A stretch of 64,000 bases of DNA from Pseudomonas hunanensis (lineage in GTDB: Bacteria > Pseudomonadota > Gammaproteobacteria > Pseudomonadales > Pseudomonadaceae): the NCBI RefSeq assembly GCF_013393325.1, contig NZ_QJRC01000070.1, forward strand, positions 62,001 to 126,000, written 5' to 3'. This document shows positions 1 through 8,238 of the stretch, one piece after another. The position numbers were made by a program, and so were the translations under genes. Below the pieces are notes generated by a model, which was not told where the DNA came from, did no database searches, and saw nothing but the letters and a program-made list of their open reading frames with translations. Each line of letters opens with the position of its first letter. Within the stretch, counting starts at the first letter, position 1.

Positions 1-237
1 GAAATGCGCGGCCTGCTGGCCGGTGGCGCGGCGGTGGATGACCATCGACCAGAACATCGCGCCAAACACCACGATGCCGATGATCACGCAGATCCAGAAG
101 ATGGTCATGTGCAGGTCGAAGACGGCGTTGGAGACCTCCGTCGCCCCTGGGTGCATGTTCACGGTCCAGGCGGCGTTGGCCTGACCAAAAACCGACCACA
201 ACAGGAGGCCCATCCAGACATGTGGATGTCGCATCAT
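1..237 (-). CDS. coxB: cytochrome c oxidase subunit II, N-terminal part (runs off the left edge)
   Basis: Only the first 79 codons are in the window. Subunit II of the aa3-type terminal oxidase carries the CuA centre that accepts electrons from cytochrome c at the periplasmic face. The visible part has a signal peptide (residues 1-22, ending QANA), a short periplasmic stretch (WTVNMHPGATEVSNAVFDLH) and the first transmembrane helix (about 44-66) followed by positively charged IHRR. The CuA ligands lie beyond the edge. The start is one of two adjacent ATGs (237 or 234), preceded by AGGGGAA. Assignment rests on strong resemblance to Pseudomonas CoxB N-termini. Confidence 0.88.
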   Translation of the reverse strand, partial: MMRHPHVWMGLLLWSVFGQANAAWTVNMHPGATEVSNAVFDLHMTIFWICVIIGIVVFGAMFWSMVIHRRATGQQAAHF

Positions 238-606
238 TGCGGGTTCCCCTTCTAATTCTTGTTGTCCCGGAGGCGTGGCCTGCGGCAAGAGGGAACGGCG
301 GTCAAGACTGCCTGGCTTCGACGACCGAGCCCCTGCTAAAAGCAGTCGGGCCTCATCAACGAATCACGTTCAACGGGAGTATAGACAGCGACCAATGGCA
401 CGCAATGAAGCCTGTGAAATGAACCTCACGAAATAGGCAAATGGCCTGAAAACCGCGAGGTTGATAGGGTGTGGCGAAATAATGGCATTTCGATATGCCT
501 GAGAGCGCACACGTTTGCGGGATTTATAACAAATACGTCTTAGGTATTCTGTATACCGAGCTAATTTAGTGTCTTCCGTTTGAAACGTAATGTCCCTGGA
601 GTTGTC
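238..606. other. 369-bp divergent non-coding region between coxB and the gene at 607
   Basis: This gap must hold the leftward promoter of the cytochrome oxidase operon and the rightward promoter of the gene at 607. The stretch 500-580 is clearly more AT-rich than its surroundings (for example gatttataac near 520), the likeliest promoter area. I could not fix -35/-10 boxes with confidence. Antisense reading frames crossing this region have no credible start or family resemblance. Confidence 0.4.
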
Positions 607-1248
607 ATGAACATCGCTGCTGTACGCGAGCAGGTAAGCCAAGCCCATCAACATGAAGGCCAGACCGGCCAATTGAAACAGCGTCTCGAGCTGCAACTGC
701 CCCACCTGCACCCCTCGATCCAACTGCCTGAGCAGGACGCCCAGGGTACTTTGGCGCGCTTCGTCAGCGCCTACATCGACCAGGTTCCGGAATTGCTGGA
801 GGCCGCGCATGAGGTCGCCCGCGAAGCCGGGATCGAATCGCAGATCAAACCGGTACTGAAAATTGCCGAAGCCTACTTCCTGCAACCGCCCAGTGTGATG
901 CAAGGGCATGTAGGCCTGGACTGCCTGCTGGATGAGGCTTACCTGGCACACCGTCTGGTGGAGGAAGTGAATGACCTGTACATCCGCCACTTCCAGCAGC
1001 CGCTGATCCCGGTCGACACCACCGTCGCCAACCTGATTGCCCACCAGTTGATTGGCGAGAGCTTTGCCAACCAGCTGGATGAGGTGGTGCATCACTCGGT
1101 TGACGAAATGCTCGATGACGAGAGCTTTGCGGTGGAATCGGTGGAGGCTTATCGCGAGAAGCTGAGCAGCCCTGCAACTGGCGAGGCGTGGAAGCGCTGG
1201 CCGTGCCTGTCGCGACAGCTGGGTGTGGAGCTGGGCCAACCGGCCTGA
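607..1248 (+). CDS. conserved hypothetical protein, 213 aa
   Basis: Function not recognised. The predicted protein is acidic, soluble and probably all-helical, with no signal peptide or membrane segment. It contains amphipathic stretches such as QVPELLEAAHEVAREAG and LLDEAYLAHRLVEEVNDLY. The ATG at 607 is preceded by GGAG at good spacing; an upstream in-frame TTG at 580 would add nine residues but has no ribosome site. The gene sits between the cytochrome oxidase operon (divergent) and a SulP transporter (convergent). I remember a gene of this kind in the same place in P. putida, annotated only as hypothetical. Confidence 0.75.
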   Translation: MNIAAVREQVSQAHQHEGQTGQLKQRLELQLPHLHPSIQLPEQDAQGTLARFVSAYIDQVPELLEAAHEVAREAGIESQIKPVLKIAEAYFLQPPSVMQGHVGLDCLLDEAYLAHRLVEEVNDLYIRHFQQPLIPVDTTVANLIAHQLIGESFANQLDEVVHHSVDEMLDDESFAVESVEAYREKLSSPATGEAWKRWPCLSRQLGVELGQPA

Positions 1249-1258
1249 TCCTCCTGTA

Positions 1259-1355
1259 CCGGCCTCTTCGCGGGCACGCCCGATCCCACAGGGACCGCAC
1301 AGGCTTTGAATGCTGTGCAGTACCCTGTGGGAGCGGGTTTACCCGCGAAGAGGCC
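1259..1355. repeat. pair of inverted REP elements
   Basis: Two copies of the P. putida REP-type palindrome lie head to head: 1259-1294 (cctcttcgcgggcacgcccg then atcccacaggga) and 1323-1355 (ctgtgggagcgggtttaccc then gcgaagaggcc). Each has a gcggg/cccgc palindromic core, and the two are reverse complements of each other, separated by 28 bp. They lie between the convergent ends of the 607 gene and the SulP gene. Confidence 0.85.
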
Positions 1356-1381
1356 AGTTCAGACAACAGAGATTTTCAGCT

Positions 1382-2914
1382 TCAGGCCCCAATCCCCGCC
1401 GTAGTCCGCAACCTCCCCTCGATCCGCCGCTTCAACCGCCGCTGCTCGATCAGCAGCCGCGACCCATTCGCCCCATTACTGCGGTTCCAGTCTTCCAGCA
1501 ACTCAAGGCACGAGTGGTCGATGTAGCTCAGGTTACCCAACGGCACGTGCAACGTAGTGCCCGCCGGTACGGTATCCAGCACCTGGGTCAGCGCCGGCAC
1601 CTTCAGGAACGTCGCCGCACCACTGAGCCGCAGCTCCATATGCCCAGCTTTCTCCAGGCTGACCAGGTTGATCTTCAGCCGCGCCGCCTTGAACGCCAGC
1701 TTCAGCAGGGTCAGGGCAAAACCCAGCATCACGCCGGTCAGCAGGTCGGTGAAAATGATCGCCAGCGCCGTCACCGCATAGGTGAACATCGGCATGCGGC
1801 CATAACGGCCCAGCCCACGAAACGCCTTGAAATCGACCAGCTTGACCCCGGTGTACACCAGCACACCCGCCAGGCTCGCCACCGGAATCTGCTGCAGCAC
1901 GCTGCTCAGCGCCACCACGAAAGCCAACAGCCAAAGGCCATGGAATATCGCGGAGGCCCGCGTCTGCGCCCCCGCCTGCACGTTGGCCGAGCTGCGCACG
2001 ATTACCCCGGTCATCGGCAAAGCGCCCAGCGCCCCGCAAAGCATGTTGCCGATGCCCTGGGCTGACAGCTCGCGGTCGAAGTCCGAACGCTGGCCACTGT
2101 GCATGCGGTCAACCGCTGCGGCCGACAGCAAGGTTTCGGCGCTGGCGATGAACGCCAGGGCAAAGGCAGCGACCAGCAGGGTAGGGTCGGCGAGTTGCAT
2201 CAGGTCATCTGGGCGAATCCAGTCAATGGCCTCGGACAGGTCTGCCGGCACTTGTACGCGGTTCACCGGCAAGGCCAGCCACAGGCTGATGGCGGTCATG
2301 CTCGCCACACCGAGCAAGGCACCCGGCACGAAGCGCAGCCGCTGCGGCCGAAGGCGCTCCCAGCCCCACATGATGGCGATGGTGCCGAGGCCCAGCGCAC
2401 CGGCCATCCAGCCAGCGCCTGCGCGTTCCTGTGGCAGGGCTGCGGCAACGGTGGACGGGAATGTCAGCAGGTTCTGCAACCCGGAAGGCTGCGGCGCCGT
2501 ATCGAACATCACATGCACCTGCGACAGCACGATCAGCACCCCAATCCCCGCCAACATGCCATACACCACCGCCGGCGCGGTGACGCGGAACCAGCAGCCC
2601 AGGCGCAAACGCCCAGCCAGCAACTGCAGCAGGCCGGCCAGCAGCAGGATCGGCCCAAGCATGGGCATGCCATGTTGGCGCACCAGCTCGAACACCAGTA
2701 CTGCCAGGCCTGCGGCCGGTCCACTGACCTGCAGCGGTGATCCAGCCAGAAAACCGACGACAATGCCGCCGATAATGCCGGTAATCAGGCCTTTGGCCGG
2801 CGGCATACCCGAGGCGATCGCAATGCCCATGCACAATGGCAGCGCCACCAGGAAGACCACCACCGACGCCAGCAACTCACGCGGCAGGGCCGCTTTCAAC
2901 TGTGTAATGTTCAC
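1382..2914 (-). CDS. SulP family inorganic anion transporter (probable bicarbonate or sulfate)
   Basis: A 510-residue inner-membrane transporter of the SulP/SLC26 family. The N-terminus carries the family signature region (VALPLCMGIAIASG, then GIIGGIVVGFLAGSPLQVSG) and multiple hydrophobic helices follow to about residue 430; a short STAS-like cytoplasmic tail occupies about 440-510. The GTG at 2914 is preceded by AAGGAG at ideal spacing; an upstream extension would add a charged, non-membrane leader and is rejected. It lies 192 bp downstream of a beta-carbonic anhydrase on the same strand. SulP proteins paired with or fused to carbonic anhydrase are thought to move bicarbonate, so bicarbonate is inferred as likely substrate; sulfate is the alternative. 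Confidence 0.87.
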   Translation of the reverse strand: MNITQLKAALPRELLASVVVFLVALPLCMGIAIASGMPPAKGLITGIIGGIVVGFLAGSPLQVSGPAAGLAVLVFELVRQHGMPMLGPILLLAGLLQLLAGRLRLGCWFRVTAPAVVYGMLAGIGVLIVLSQVHVMFDTAPQPSGLQNLLTFPSTVAAALPQERAGAGWMAGALGLGTIAIMWGWERLRPQRLRFVPGALLGVASMTAISLWLALPVNRVQVPADLSEAIDWIRPDDLMQLADPTLLVAAFALAFIASAETLLSAAAVDRMHSGQRSDFDRELSAQGIGNMLCGALGALPMTGVIVRSSANVQAGAQTRASAIFHGLWLLAFVVALSSVLQQIPVASLAGVLVYTGVKLVDFKAFRGLGRYGRMPMFTYAVTALAIIFTDLLTGVMLGFALTLLKLAFKAARLKINLVSLEKAGHMELRLSGAATFLKVPALTQVLDTVPAGTTLHVPLGNLSYIDHSCLELLEDWNRSNGANGSRLLIEQRRLKRRIEGRLRTTAGIGA

Positions 2915-3106
2915 CGTGTTTCTCCTTTCTCTAGTCGCACGGCCATTCCTCTGGCCGTGGGCACGTTTGCCCCTGACGAGCGCGCAGGCGCGGGCCGCCA
3001 GCGGGTTTGCCGGCAGGGCAGTCAGGGATTTCAAGGCAGCCGAAGGCCGCGCCACACCCCTACAGGGTGCAGCCGGCTATCAAGGTTCTAGCGGTGGATG
3101 GGTCGC

Positions 3107-3826
3107 TTAGTAGCGGCCTCTCGGAGTGGCGCAGGGGACCGGCTCGCCGGCGGCCAGGGGCAGGAAGCTGTCGCTGGCGGCGTCATAGGCTTCGATCCTG
3201 CTGGTCTCAATGTCGTAGACCCAGCCATGAATGTACAGCTGGCCAGCGGCCAGACGCGAGGCCACCGAAGGGTGGGTACGCAGGTGGTGCAGCTGGGCGA
3301 TGACGTTTTCCTTGGTCAGCACCTGCATCGTTTCGTGTTCACTGCCGCACGAGCAGTTGTTCTCGACCACGGTGCGAGCCACTTCGGCATGGCGCAACCA
3401 GGCCCCGACTGTCGGCATCTTGTCCAGCGAGTGCGGGTTGAGTACAGCACGCATGGCGCCACAGTCGGAGTGACCGCAAATGATGATGTGGTGCACTTTC
3501 AGCGCAAGTACGGCGTACTCGATCGCGCTGGAAACACCGCCATTCATCTGGCCATAAGGCGGTACCACGTTGCCCACGTTACGGGTCACGAACAGGTCGC
3601 CTGGCGAGCTCTGGGTGATCAGCTCGGGGACAATGCGCGAGTCTGCACAGGTAATGAACATGGCGCGCGGTGTTTGCGCGGTGGCAAGCTTCTTGAACAG
3701 CTCTTGCTGATCAGGGAAGACATCATGGTGAAAGCGCAGGAAGCCGTCGACGATGTGCTTCAGGGCAGCATCGGCGCTTTCCGCGGGGACCTGCGGTACG
3801 ACCTTGGATGGGTCCTTGACGGGCAT
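3107..3826 (-). CDS. beta-class carbonic anhydrase
   Basis: Interconverts CO2 and bicarbonate in the cytoplasm. The 239-residue protein has the zinc-site and dyad motifs of beta-class enzymes: CADSR at residues 60-64 (Cys60 zinc ligand, Asp62-Arg64 dyad) and HSDC at 119-122 (His119 and Cys122 ligands), plus TRNVGN at 81-86. It starts with ATG at 3826, preceded by AAGAGG. It is upstream of the SulP transporter on the same strand, suggesting a shared transcript for bicarbonate handling, although the 192-bp gap leaves room for a separate promoter. The C-terminal tail (residues about 210-239) is longer than the minimal fold. Confidence 0.93.
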   Translation of the reverse strand: MPVKDPSKVVPQVPAESADAALKHIVDGFLRFHHDVFPDQQELFKKLATAQTPRAMFITCADSRIVPELITQSSPGDLFVTRNVGNVVPPYGQMNGGVSSAIEYAVLALKVHHIIICGHSDCGAMRAVLNPHSLDKMPTVGAWLRHAEVARTVVENNCSCGSEHETMQVLTKENVIAQLHHLRTHPSVASRLAAGQLYIHGWVYDIETSRIEAYDAASDSFLPLAAGEPVPCATPRGRY

Positions 3827-4118
3827 GATTCATCCTCTTGACGGTGTGTAGGTAAATCCATTTTACCGGTGAAAGATTCTGGCTATGCAGGGATTTAGAT
3901 GACACGCACAGGCCATAGATCACAGTCGGTGTGGACTGATTTCCTACGCTAGCGGGGAAAACTTAACTGAAACTTAATTCGAAGGCTCTAGAACGGGTGT
4001 TCCAGATAGAAAAGGCGGGACTTGGATAATAGCAAAAAAACATCAATTGCCAAGATGCATTAGCGCATTTATTAACTGGGATTAGTTAAATTCTGGGCTG
4101 GCATTGTGCCCTTGGGTT
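3827..4118. other. 292-bp non-coding region upstream of carbonic anhydrase
   Basis: No reading frame here looks like a gene. The region is AT-rich compared with its surroundings, notably 3955-4095 (aaaaaaacatcaattgcc and ttaactgggattagttaaat). It must carry the promoter of the carbonic anhydrase and the 3' end of the radical SAM transcript. The sequence atttattaactgggattagttaaat (within 4065-4091) contains the inverted half-sites ttaact/agttaa, a possible operator or weak hairpin, but I cannot assign it. Confidence 0.35.
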
Positions 4119-5177
4119 TCAGAACAGGGCCATCTGCCCACCCGGCGGACAGAAGGCCGAGCAATCCAGCCCCTGCGCTTCCCGGCCTTCGAATTCCAGC
4201 CGCTTCATGGCCTTGGCAAAACGCTGCCCCAGCAGCTCGGCAAACACACCCTCGCCACGCATGCGCGTGCCAAACCGGCTGTCATACAGCTCGCCCCCCC
4301 GGCTCTGGCGGATCAGGCTCAATACATGCGCCGCCCGCTGCGGGTAATGGTCCTGCAGCCATTGCTCGAACAACGGCGCCACTTCCAGCGGCAGGCGCAA
4401 CATCATGTAGGCCGCACTCTGTGCGCCAGCGTCCTTGGCAGCCTCCAGCAAGCGCTCCAGCTCACTGTCGTTGATCATCGGAATCATCGGCGAACACAAC
4501 ACACCTACCGGCACACCCGCCTCGCGCAACACGCGGATGGCCCTCAACCGGGCATTGGGTGACGCCGCCCGTGGCTCCAGCACCCGCTTGAGATCGTCGT
4601 CCAGTGTGGTCAGGCTGATCATTACCCGTGCCAGGCGCTGGCGGGCCATCTCTGCCAGCAGATCGAGGTCACGCAACACCAGCGAGCCCTTGGTCACGAT
4701 GGTCACCGGGTGACGAAAACGCAGCAACACTTCCAGCAGACGCCGGGTCAGCATCTGTTCCCGCTCGATCGGCTGGTACGGGTCGGTATTGGAACCCAGA
4801 TTGATTGGCGCGCACACGTAACCCGGTTTGCTCAGCTGTTGCGCGAGCACTTCGGCGGCATTGGTCTTGGCGATCAGCTTGGTTTCGAAGTCCAAGCCGG
4901 GGGAGAGGTCCCAATAGGCATGGGAGGGGCGGGCATAGCAGTAGATGCAGCCATGCTCGCAGCCGCGGTAAGGGTTGATGGAGCGGTCGAAGGGCAGGTC
5001 GGGCGAGGTGTTGCGGGTGATAACCGATTTCGCCGTTTCGCTACGCACCTCGGTGCCTTGGGTCTGCGGCACTTCCTGATACCAGCCGTCGTCCTCTACC
5101 AGCGAATGGCTGGGGGCAAAACGGTTGTGCGGATTGTGTGCCGTGCCACGGCCCTTTAGTGGTGCTGGAGGATTCAT
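4119..5177 (-). CDS. PA0069-family radical SAM protein, SOS-associated
   Basis: A 352-residue radical S-adenosylmethionine protein distantly resembling spore photoproduct lyase. The 4Fe-4S cluster motif is C73-x3-C77-x2-C80 (in GCEHGCIYCYARPSH). A TIM-barrel-like region follows (ITIVTKGSLVLRDLDLL, then MISLTTLDDDLKRVLEP). The ATG at 5177 is chosen over a TTG six bases upstream because AGGGG is correctly spaced for the ATG. A near-perfect LexA box lies 13 bp upstream, so expression is very probably induced by DNA damage; I recall that the P. aeruginosa homologue PA0069 belongs to the LexA regulon. The substrate is unknown; a nucleic-acid repair role is inference. Confidence 0.88.
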   Translation of the reverse strand: MNPPAPLKGRGTAHNPHNRFAPSHSLVEDDGWYQEVPQTQGTEVRSETAKSVITRNTSPDLPFDRSINPYRGCEHGCIYCYARPSHAYWDLSPGLDFETKLIAKTNAAEVLAQQLSKPGYVCAPINLGSNTDPYQPIEREQMLTRRLLEVLLRFRHPVTIVTKGSLVLRDLDLLAEMARQRLARVMISLTTLDDDLKRVLEPRAASPNARLRAIRVLREAGVPVGVLCSPMIPMINDSELERLLEAAKDAGAQSAAYMMLRLPLEVAPLFEQWLQDHYPQRAAHVLSLIRQSRGGELYDSRFGTRMRGEGVFAELLGQRFAKAMKRLEFEGREAQGLDCSAFCPPGGQMALF

Positions 5178-5189
5178 GGCCAACCCCTA

Positions 5190-5209
5190 TACTGTATTTA
5201 CATACAGTA
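5190..5209 (-). promoter_or_regulatory. LexA (SOS) box of the radical SAM gene
   Basis: The 20-mer TACTGTATTTACATACAGTA matches the gammaproteobacterial LexA operator (CTGT-N8-ACAG core at 5192-5207, with TA flanks) and is a near-perfect palindrome. It ends 13 bp before the ATG of the gene at 5177, where it would overlap the core promoter or transcription start. No other box of this quality was noticed in the window. Confidence 0.92.
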
Positions 5210-5257
5210 TCGTACCTGCCTTGAATCCACCAGCGCCTCTGATCCGACAGCCAGTAC

Positions 5258-5539
5258 TTACTCTGTCGGTTTCTTCAGCTTCGGATTAGGGAAGAACTGC
5301 ACCGTCTGCACCTTGGCCGGCGCGGCTTTGGGTGCCAGGTTGTTGACCCGCGTGCCGAGTTCCTTGGGCACCGACAGGCCCTGTTCGTTGAGGGTGTCGG
5401 TAAAGCCGCAAGCCACACACTCACGGTGCGGCACGCCGTCTTCATTCCACATCATCAGCTTGTCGGGCTCGCTGCATGCCGGGCATACCGCCCCGGCAAT
5501 AAAGCGTTTCTTGGTCTTGTTCACAGCAACCTCACTCAT
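5258..5539 (-). CDS. yheV: YheV-family putative zinc-ribbon protein
   Basis: A 93-residue protein with a four-cysteine zinc ribbon: C19-x2-C22 (CPAC) and C41-x2-C44 (CVAC), spaced 18 residues apart, followed by a lysine/proline-rich tail. Its role is not established in the family. The ATG at 5539 overlaps the stop of the upstream peptidase gene prlC by four bases (ATGA), so the two are almost certainly co-transcribed and translationally coupled. The same pairing of yheV with prlC is familiar in gammaproteobacteria. Confidence 0.88.
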   Translation of the reverse strand: MSEVAVNKTKKRFIAGAVCPACSEPDKLMMWNEDGVPHRECVACGFTDTLNEQGLSVPKELGTRVNNLAPKAAPAKVQTVQFFPNPKLKKPTE

Positions 5540-7587
5540 GCCGCAGCGTCCTCGGTGAGGCCACTGTGGCGCAGCAATGCATCGATGGAAGGCTCACGGC
5601 CACGGAAGTCGACGAACAGCTCCATCGGCTCGCGCGACCCACCACGGGCCAGGATCGCCTCGCGGAAGGCGCGGCCAGTCTCGGCATTGAGAACACCTTC
5701 TTCTTCGAAACGCGAGAAAGCGTCGGCCGACAGCACTTCAGCCCACTTGTAGCTGTAGTAGCCCGCTGCGTAACCGCCCGCAAAAATATGCGCAAAGCTG
5801 TTGGGGAAGCGGTTATACGCCGGTGGGCGCATGACCGATACCTCGTCGCGCACGCCTTCGAGCACCTGCAGCACGCTGCGACCGTCGCCATGGCTGGCGT
5901 GCAGTTCGAAGTCGAACAGCGAAAACTCCAGCTGGCGCACCATCATCATGCCCGACTGGAAGTTTTTAGCCGCCAGCATCTTGTCCAGCAGGTCCTGGGG
6001 CAGGGCAGCACCCGTTTCGTAGTGCCCGGAGATCAGTGCCAGGCCTTCCGGCTCCCAGCACCAGTTTTCCATGAACTGGCTCGGCAGTTCGACCGCATCC
6101 CAGGCCACGCCATTGATGCCGGAAACCCCGGCGTGTTCGATGCGGGTCAACATGTGGTGCAGGCCGTGGCCGAACTCGTGGAACAGGGTGGTTACTTCAT
6201 CGTGGGTCAGCAGCGCCGGCTTGCCGGGTGCAGCCGGGGTGAAGTTGCACACCAGGTTGGCCACCGGGCTCTGCAGCTGGCCGCCGGCCGTGCGGCGACG
6301 GTCACGGGCGCCATCCATCCAGGCGCCACCACGCTTGTTGGCGCGGGCGTACAGGTCGAAGAAGAAGCGGCCGACGTGCTGGCCGTTTTCCTTGATCTCG
6401 AACAAGCGTACGTCTGGGTGCCAGCTGTCGAAGCCCTTGAGTTCGGCGATTTCGATGCCGTACAGGCGCTGCACGATGCTGAACAGACCGCCCAGCACCT
6501 TGTCGATCGGGAAATAGGCACGCAGGGCTTCCTGCGACACGCTGTAGCGCTGCTCGCGCAGCTTCTCGCCAAAGTAGCCAGTGTCCCAGCTGGCCAGTTC
6601 AGGGCAGCCTTGTTCGGCGGCGTAGGCCTTGAGCTGTTGCAGGTCCTGGGCGGCGAACGGCTTGGAGCGCTTGGCCAGGTCTCGCAGGAAGCTCAGCACC
6701 TGGTCGCTGGACTCGGCCATCTTGGTGGCCAGGCTCAGCTCGGCGTAGTTCTTGTAGCCAAGCAGCTCGGCCAGTTCCTGACGCAGATCGAGGATTTCGC
6801 CCATCACCGGACCGTTGTCGAACTGGCCGGCATTCGGGCCCTGGTCCGAGGCGCGGGTGCAGTAAGCGGCGTATAGCTCTTCGCGCAGGGCGCGGTCGCT
6901 GGCGTAGGTCATCACCGCGTAGTAGCTGGGGAACTCCAACGTGATCAGCCAGCCGTCGAGGCCCTTGGCTTGGGCAGCGGCGGCCATCTGCGCCTTGGCC
7001 GAGTCGGTCAGGCCGGCCAGTGCGGCTTCATCGGTAACGTGCTTGGTCCAGGCCTGGGTGGCATCGAGCAGCTGGTTGGAGAAGCGGCTGCCCAGCTCGC
7101 TGAGTTTGCTCTGCACTTCGGCGTAGCGCTGCTGCTTGTCCGCCGGCAGGTCGATACCCGACAGGCGGAAGTCACGCAGGGCATGCTCGAGGATAGTCTT
7201 TTGCGCCACGTCGAAGCCGGCGGCTTCCGGGCTGTCGATCAGTGCCTGGTAGGCTTCGAACAGCGCACGGTTCTGGCCCAGTTCGGTAGAGTAGGCGCTC
7301 AACGCCGGCAGGCATGACTCGTAGGCCTCGCGCAGCTCCGCGCTGTTGCACACCGCGTTAAGGTGGCTGACCGGGCTCCAGGCGGCGCCCAGGCGGTCGT
7401 TCAGTTCGTCCATGGCCAGCACCAGGCCGGCCCAGGTGGGGTTCTTGCCCTGCTTTTCGAGGATCTCGGCAATGGCTTTACGGTTGTCGGCCAGGATCGC
7501 TTCGATCGCCGGCAACACGTGTTCGGCACGAATTTGCGAGAAGGGCGGCAGATCGTGGGATTGCAGAAGCGGGTTGTTCGCAGTCAC
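5536..7587 (-). CDS. prlC: oligopeptidase A
   Basis: Cytoplasmic M3-family zinc metallopeptidase that degrades short peptides, including cleaved signal peptides. The 683-residue product has the HEFGH zinc motif (in TLFHEFGHGLHHM) at about residue 465, with the downstream Glu supplied by the GVAWDAVELPSQFMENW region. Length matches the family (E. coli 680). The GTG at 7587 (protein starts MTANNPLLQ) is chosen over an upstream ATG-like extension at 7623, because AAGG precedes it and family members begin there. It is the first gene of the prlC-yheV pair and divergent from the gamma-carbonic-anhydrase-like gene. Confidence 0.95.
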   Translation of the reverse strand: MTANNPLLQSHDLPPFSQIRAEHVLPAIEAILADNRKAIAEILEKQGKNPTWAGLVLAMDELNDRLGAAWSPVSHLNAVCNSAELREAYESCLPALSAYSTELGQNRALFEAYQALIDSPEAAGFDVAQKTILEHALRDFRLSGIDLPADKQQRYAEVQSKLSELGSRFSNQLLDATQAWTKHVTDEAALAGLTDSAKAQMAAAAQAKGLDGWLITLEFPSYYAVMTYASDRALREELYAAYCTRASDQGPNAGQFDNGPVMGEILDLRQELAELLGYKNYAELSLATKMAESSDQVLSFLRDLAKRSKPFAAQDLQQLKAYAAEQGCPELASWDTGYFGEKLREQRYSVSQEALRAYFPIDKVLGGLFSIVQRLYGIEIAELKGFDSWHPDVRLFEIKENGQHVGRFFFDLYARANKRGGAWMDGARDRRRTAGGQLQSPVANLVCNFTPAAPGKPALLTHDEVTTLFHEFGHGLHHMLTRIEHAGVSGINGVAWDAVELPSQFMENWCWEPEGLALISGHYETGAALPQDLLDKMLAAKNFQSGMMMVRQLEFSLFDFELHASHGDGRSVLQVLEGVRDEVSVMRPPAYNRFPNSFAHIFAGGYAAGYYSYKWAEVLSADAFSRFEEEGVLNAETGRAFREAILARGGSREPMELFVDFRGREPSIDALLRHSGLTEDAAA

Positions 7588-7689
7588 GGTTTGGATACCT
7601 TGGCAGAAGAAACACTGCCCCATCTTAATTACAATCGACGCCGACCGCAGCAGGCAGCCTGCCTATCGGCACAGATGAGAGACGCTATC

Positions 7690-8238
7690 ATGGCCATTCG
7701 CAACTTCCAGCAACACACTCCGAAAGTGGGGCCCAGGGCCTTCGTCGACCGTTCGGCGGTGGTGCTGGGCGACGTGGAGATCGGTGAAGACAGCTCGGTC
7801 TGGCCGTTGACCGTGGTACGCGGCGACATGCACCGCATCCGCATCGGCGCGCGCACCAGCGTGCAGGATGGCAGTGTGCTGCATATCACCCACGCCGGCC
7901 CGTTCAACCCGGACGGCTTCCCGCTGATCATCGGCGACGAAGTGACCATCGGCCACAAGGTGATGTTGCATGGCTGTACCCTGGGCAACCGCATCCTGGT
8001 CGGCATGGGCAGCACCATCATGGACGGCGCCATCGTCGAGGACGAAGTGATCATCGGCGCCGGCAGCCTGGTCCCGCCAGGCAAGCGCCTGGTCAGCGGC
8101 TATCTGTACATGGGCAGCCCGGTGAAACAGGCCCGGCTGCTGAACGACAAGGAGCGCGCATTCTTCTCCTACAGCGCCGGCAACTACGTGAAGCTCAAGG
8201 ACCAGCACCTGGCCGAAGGCTACGACCAACCGGAATGA
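7690..8238 (+). CDS. gamma-carbonic anhydrase family protein (left-handed beta-helix)
   Basis: The 182-residue hexapeptide-repeat protein belongs to the YrdA/PaaY/CaiE group. Repeats such as IGEDSSVWPLTVVRGD and IGDEVTIGHKVMLHGC define the left-handed beta helix. Candidate zinc histidines are present: H65/H68 (LHITH), H89 (IGHK) and H94 (MLHGC), consistent with a gamma-type carbonic anhydrase trimer; many YrdA-like members have weak or unproven activity, so the true substrate is open. The ATG at 7690 follows a weak purine-rich site. Its stop overlaps the start of the HAD gene by four bases, suggesting an operon. Confidence 0.9.
   Translation: MAIRNFQQHTPKVGPRAFVDRSAVVLGDVEIGEDSSVWPLTVVRGDMHRIRIGARTSVQDGSVLHITHAGPFNPDGFPLIIGDEVTIGHKVMLHGCTLGNRILVGMGSTIMDGAIVEDEVIIGAGSLVPPGKRLVSGYLYMGSPVKQARLLNDKERAFFSYSAGNYVKLKDQHLAEGYDQPE

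Noticed and set aside
370..1239. A 289-codon leftward frame over the hypothetical gene at 607
   Set aside because: The rightward frame has a good ribosome site and a natural protein composition; the leftward frame is a shadow that ends in AT-rich non-coding sequence.
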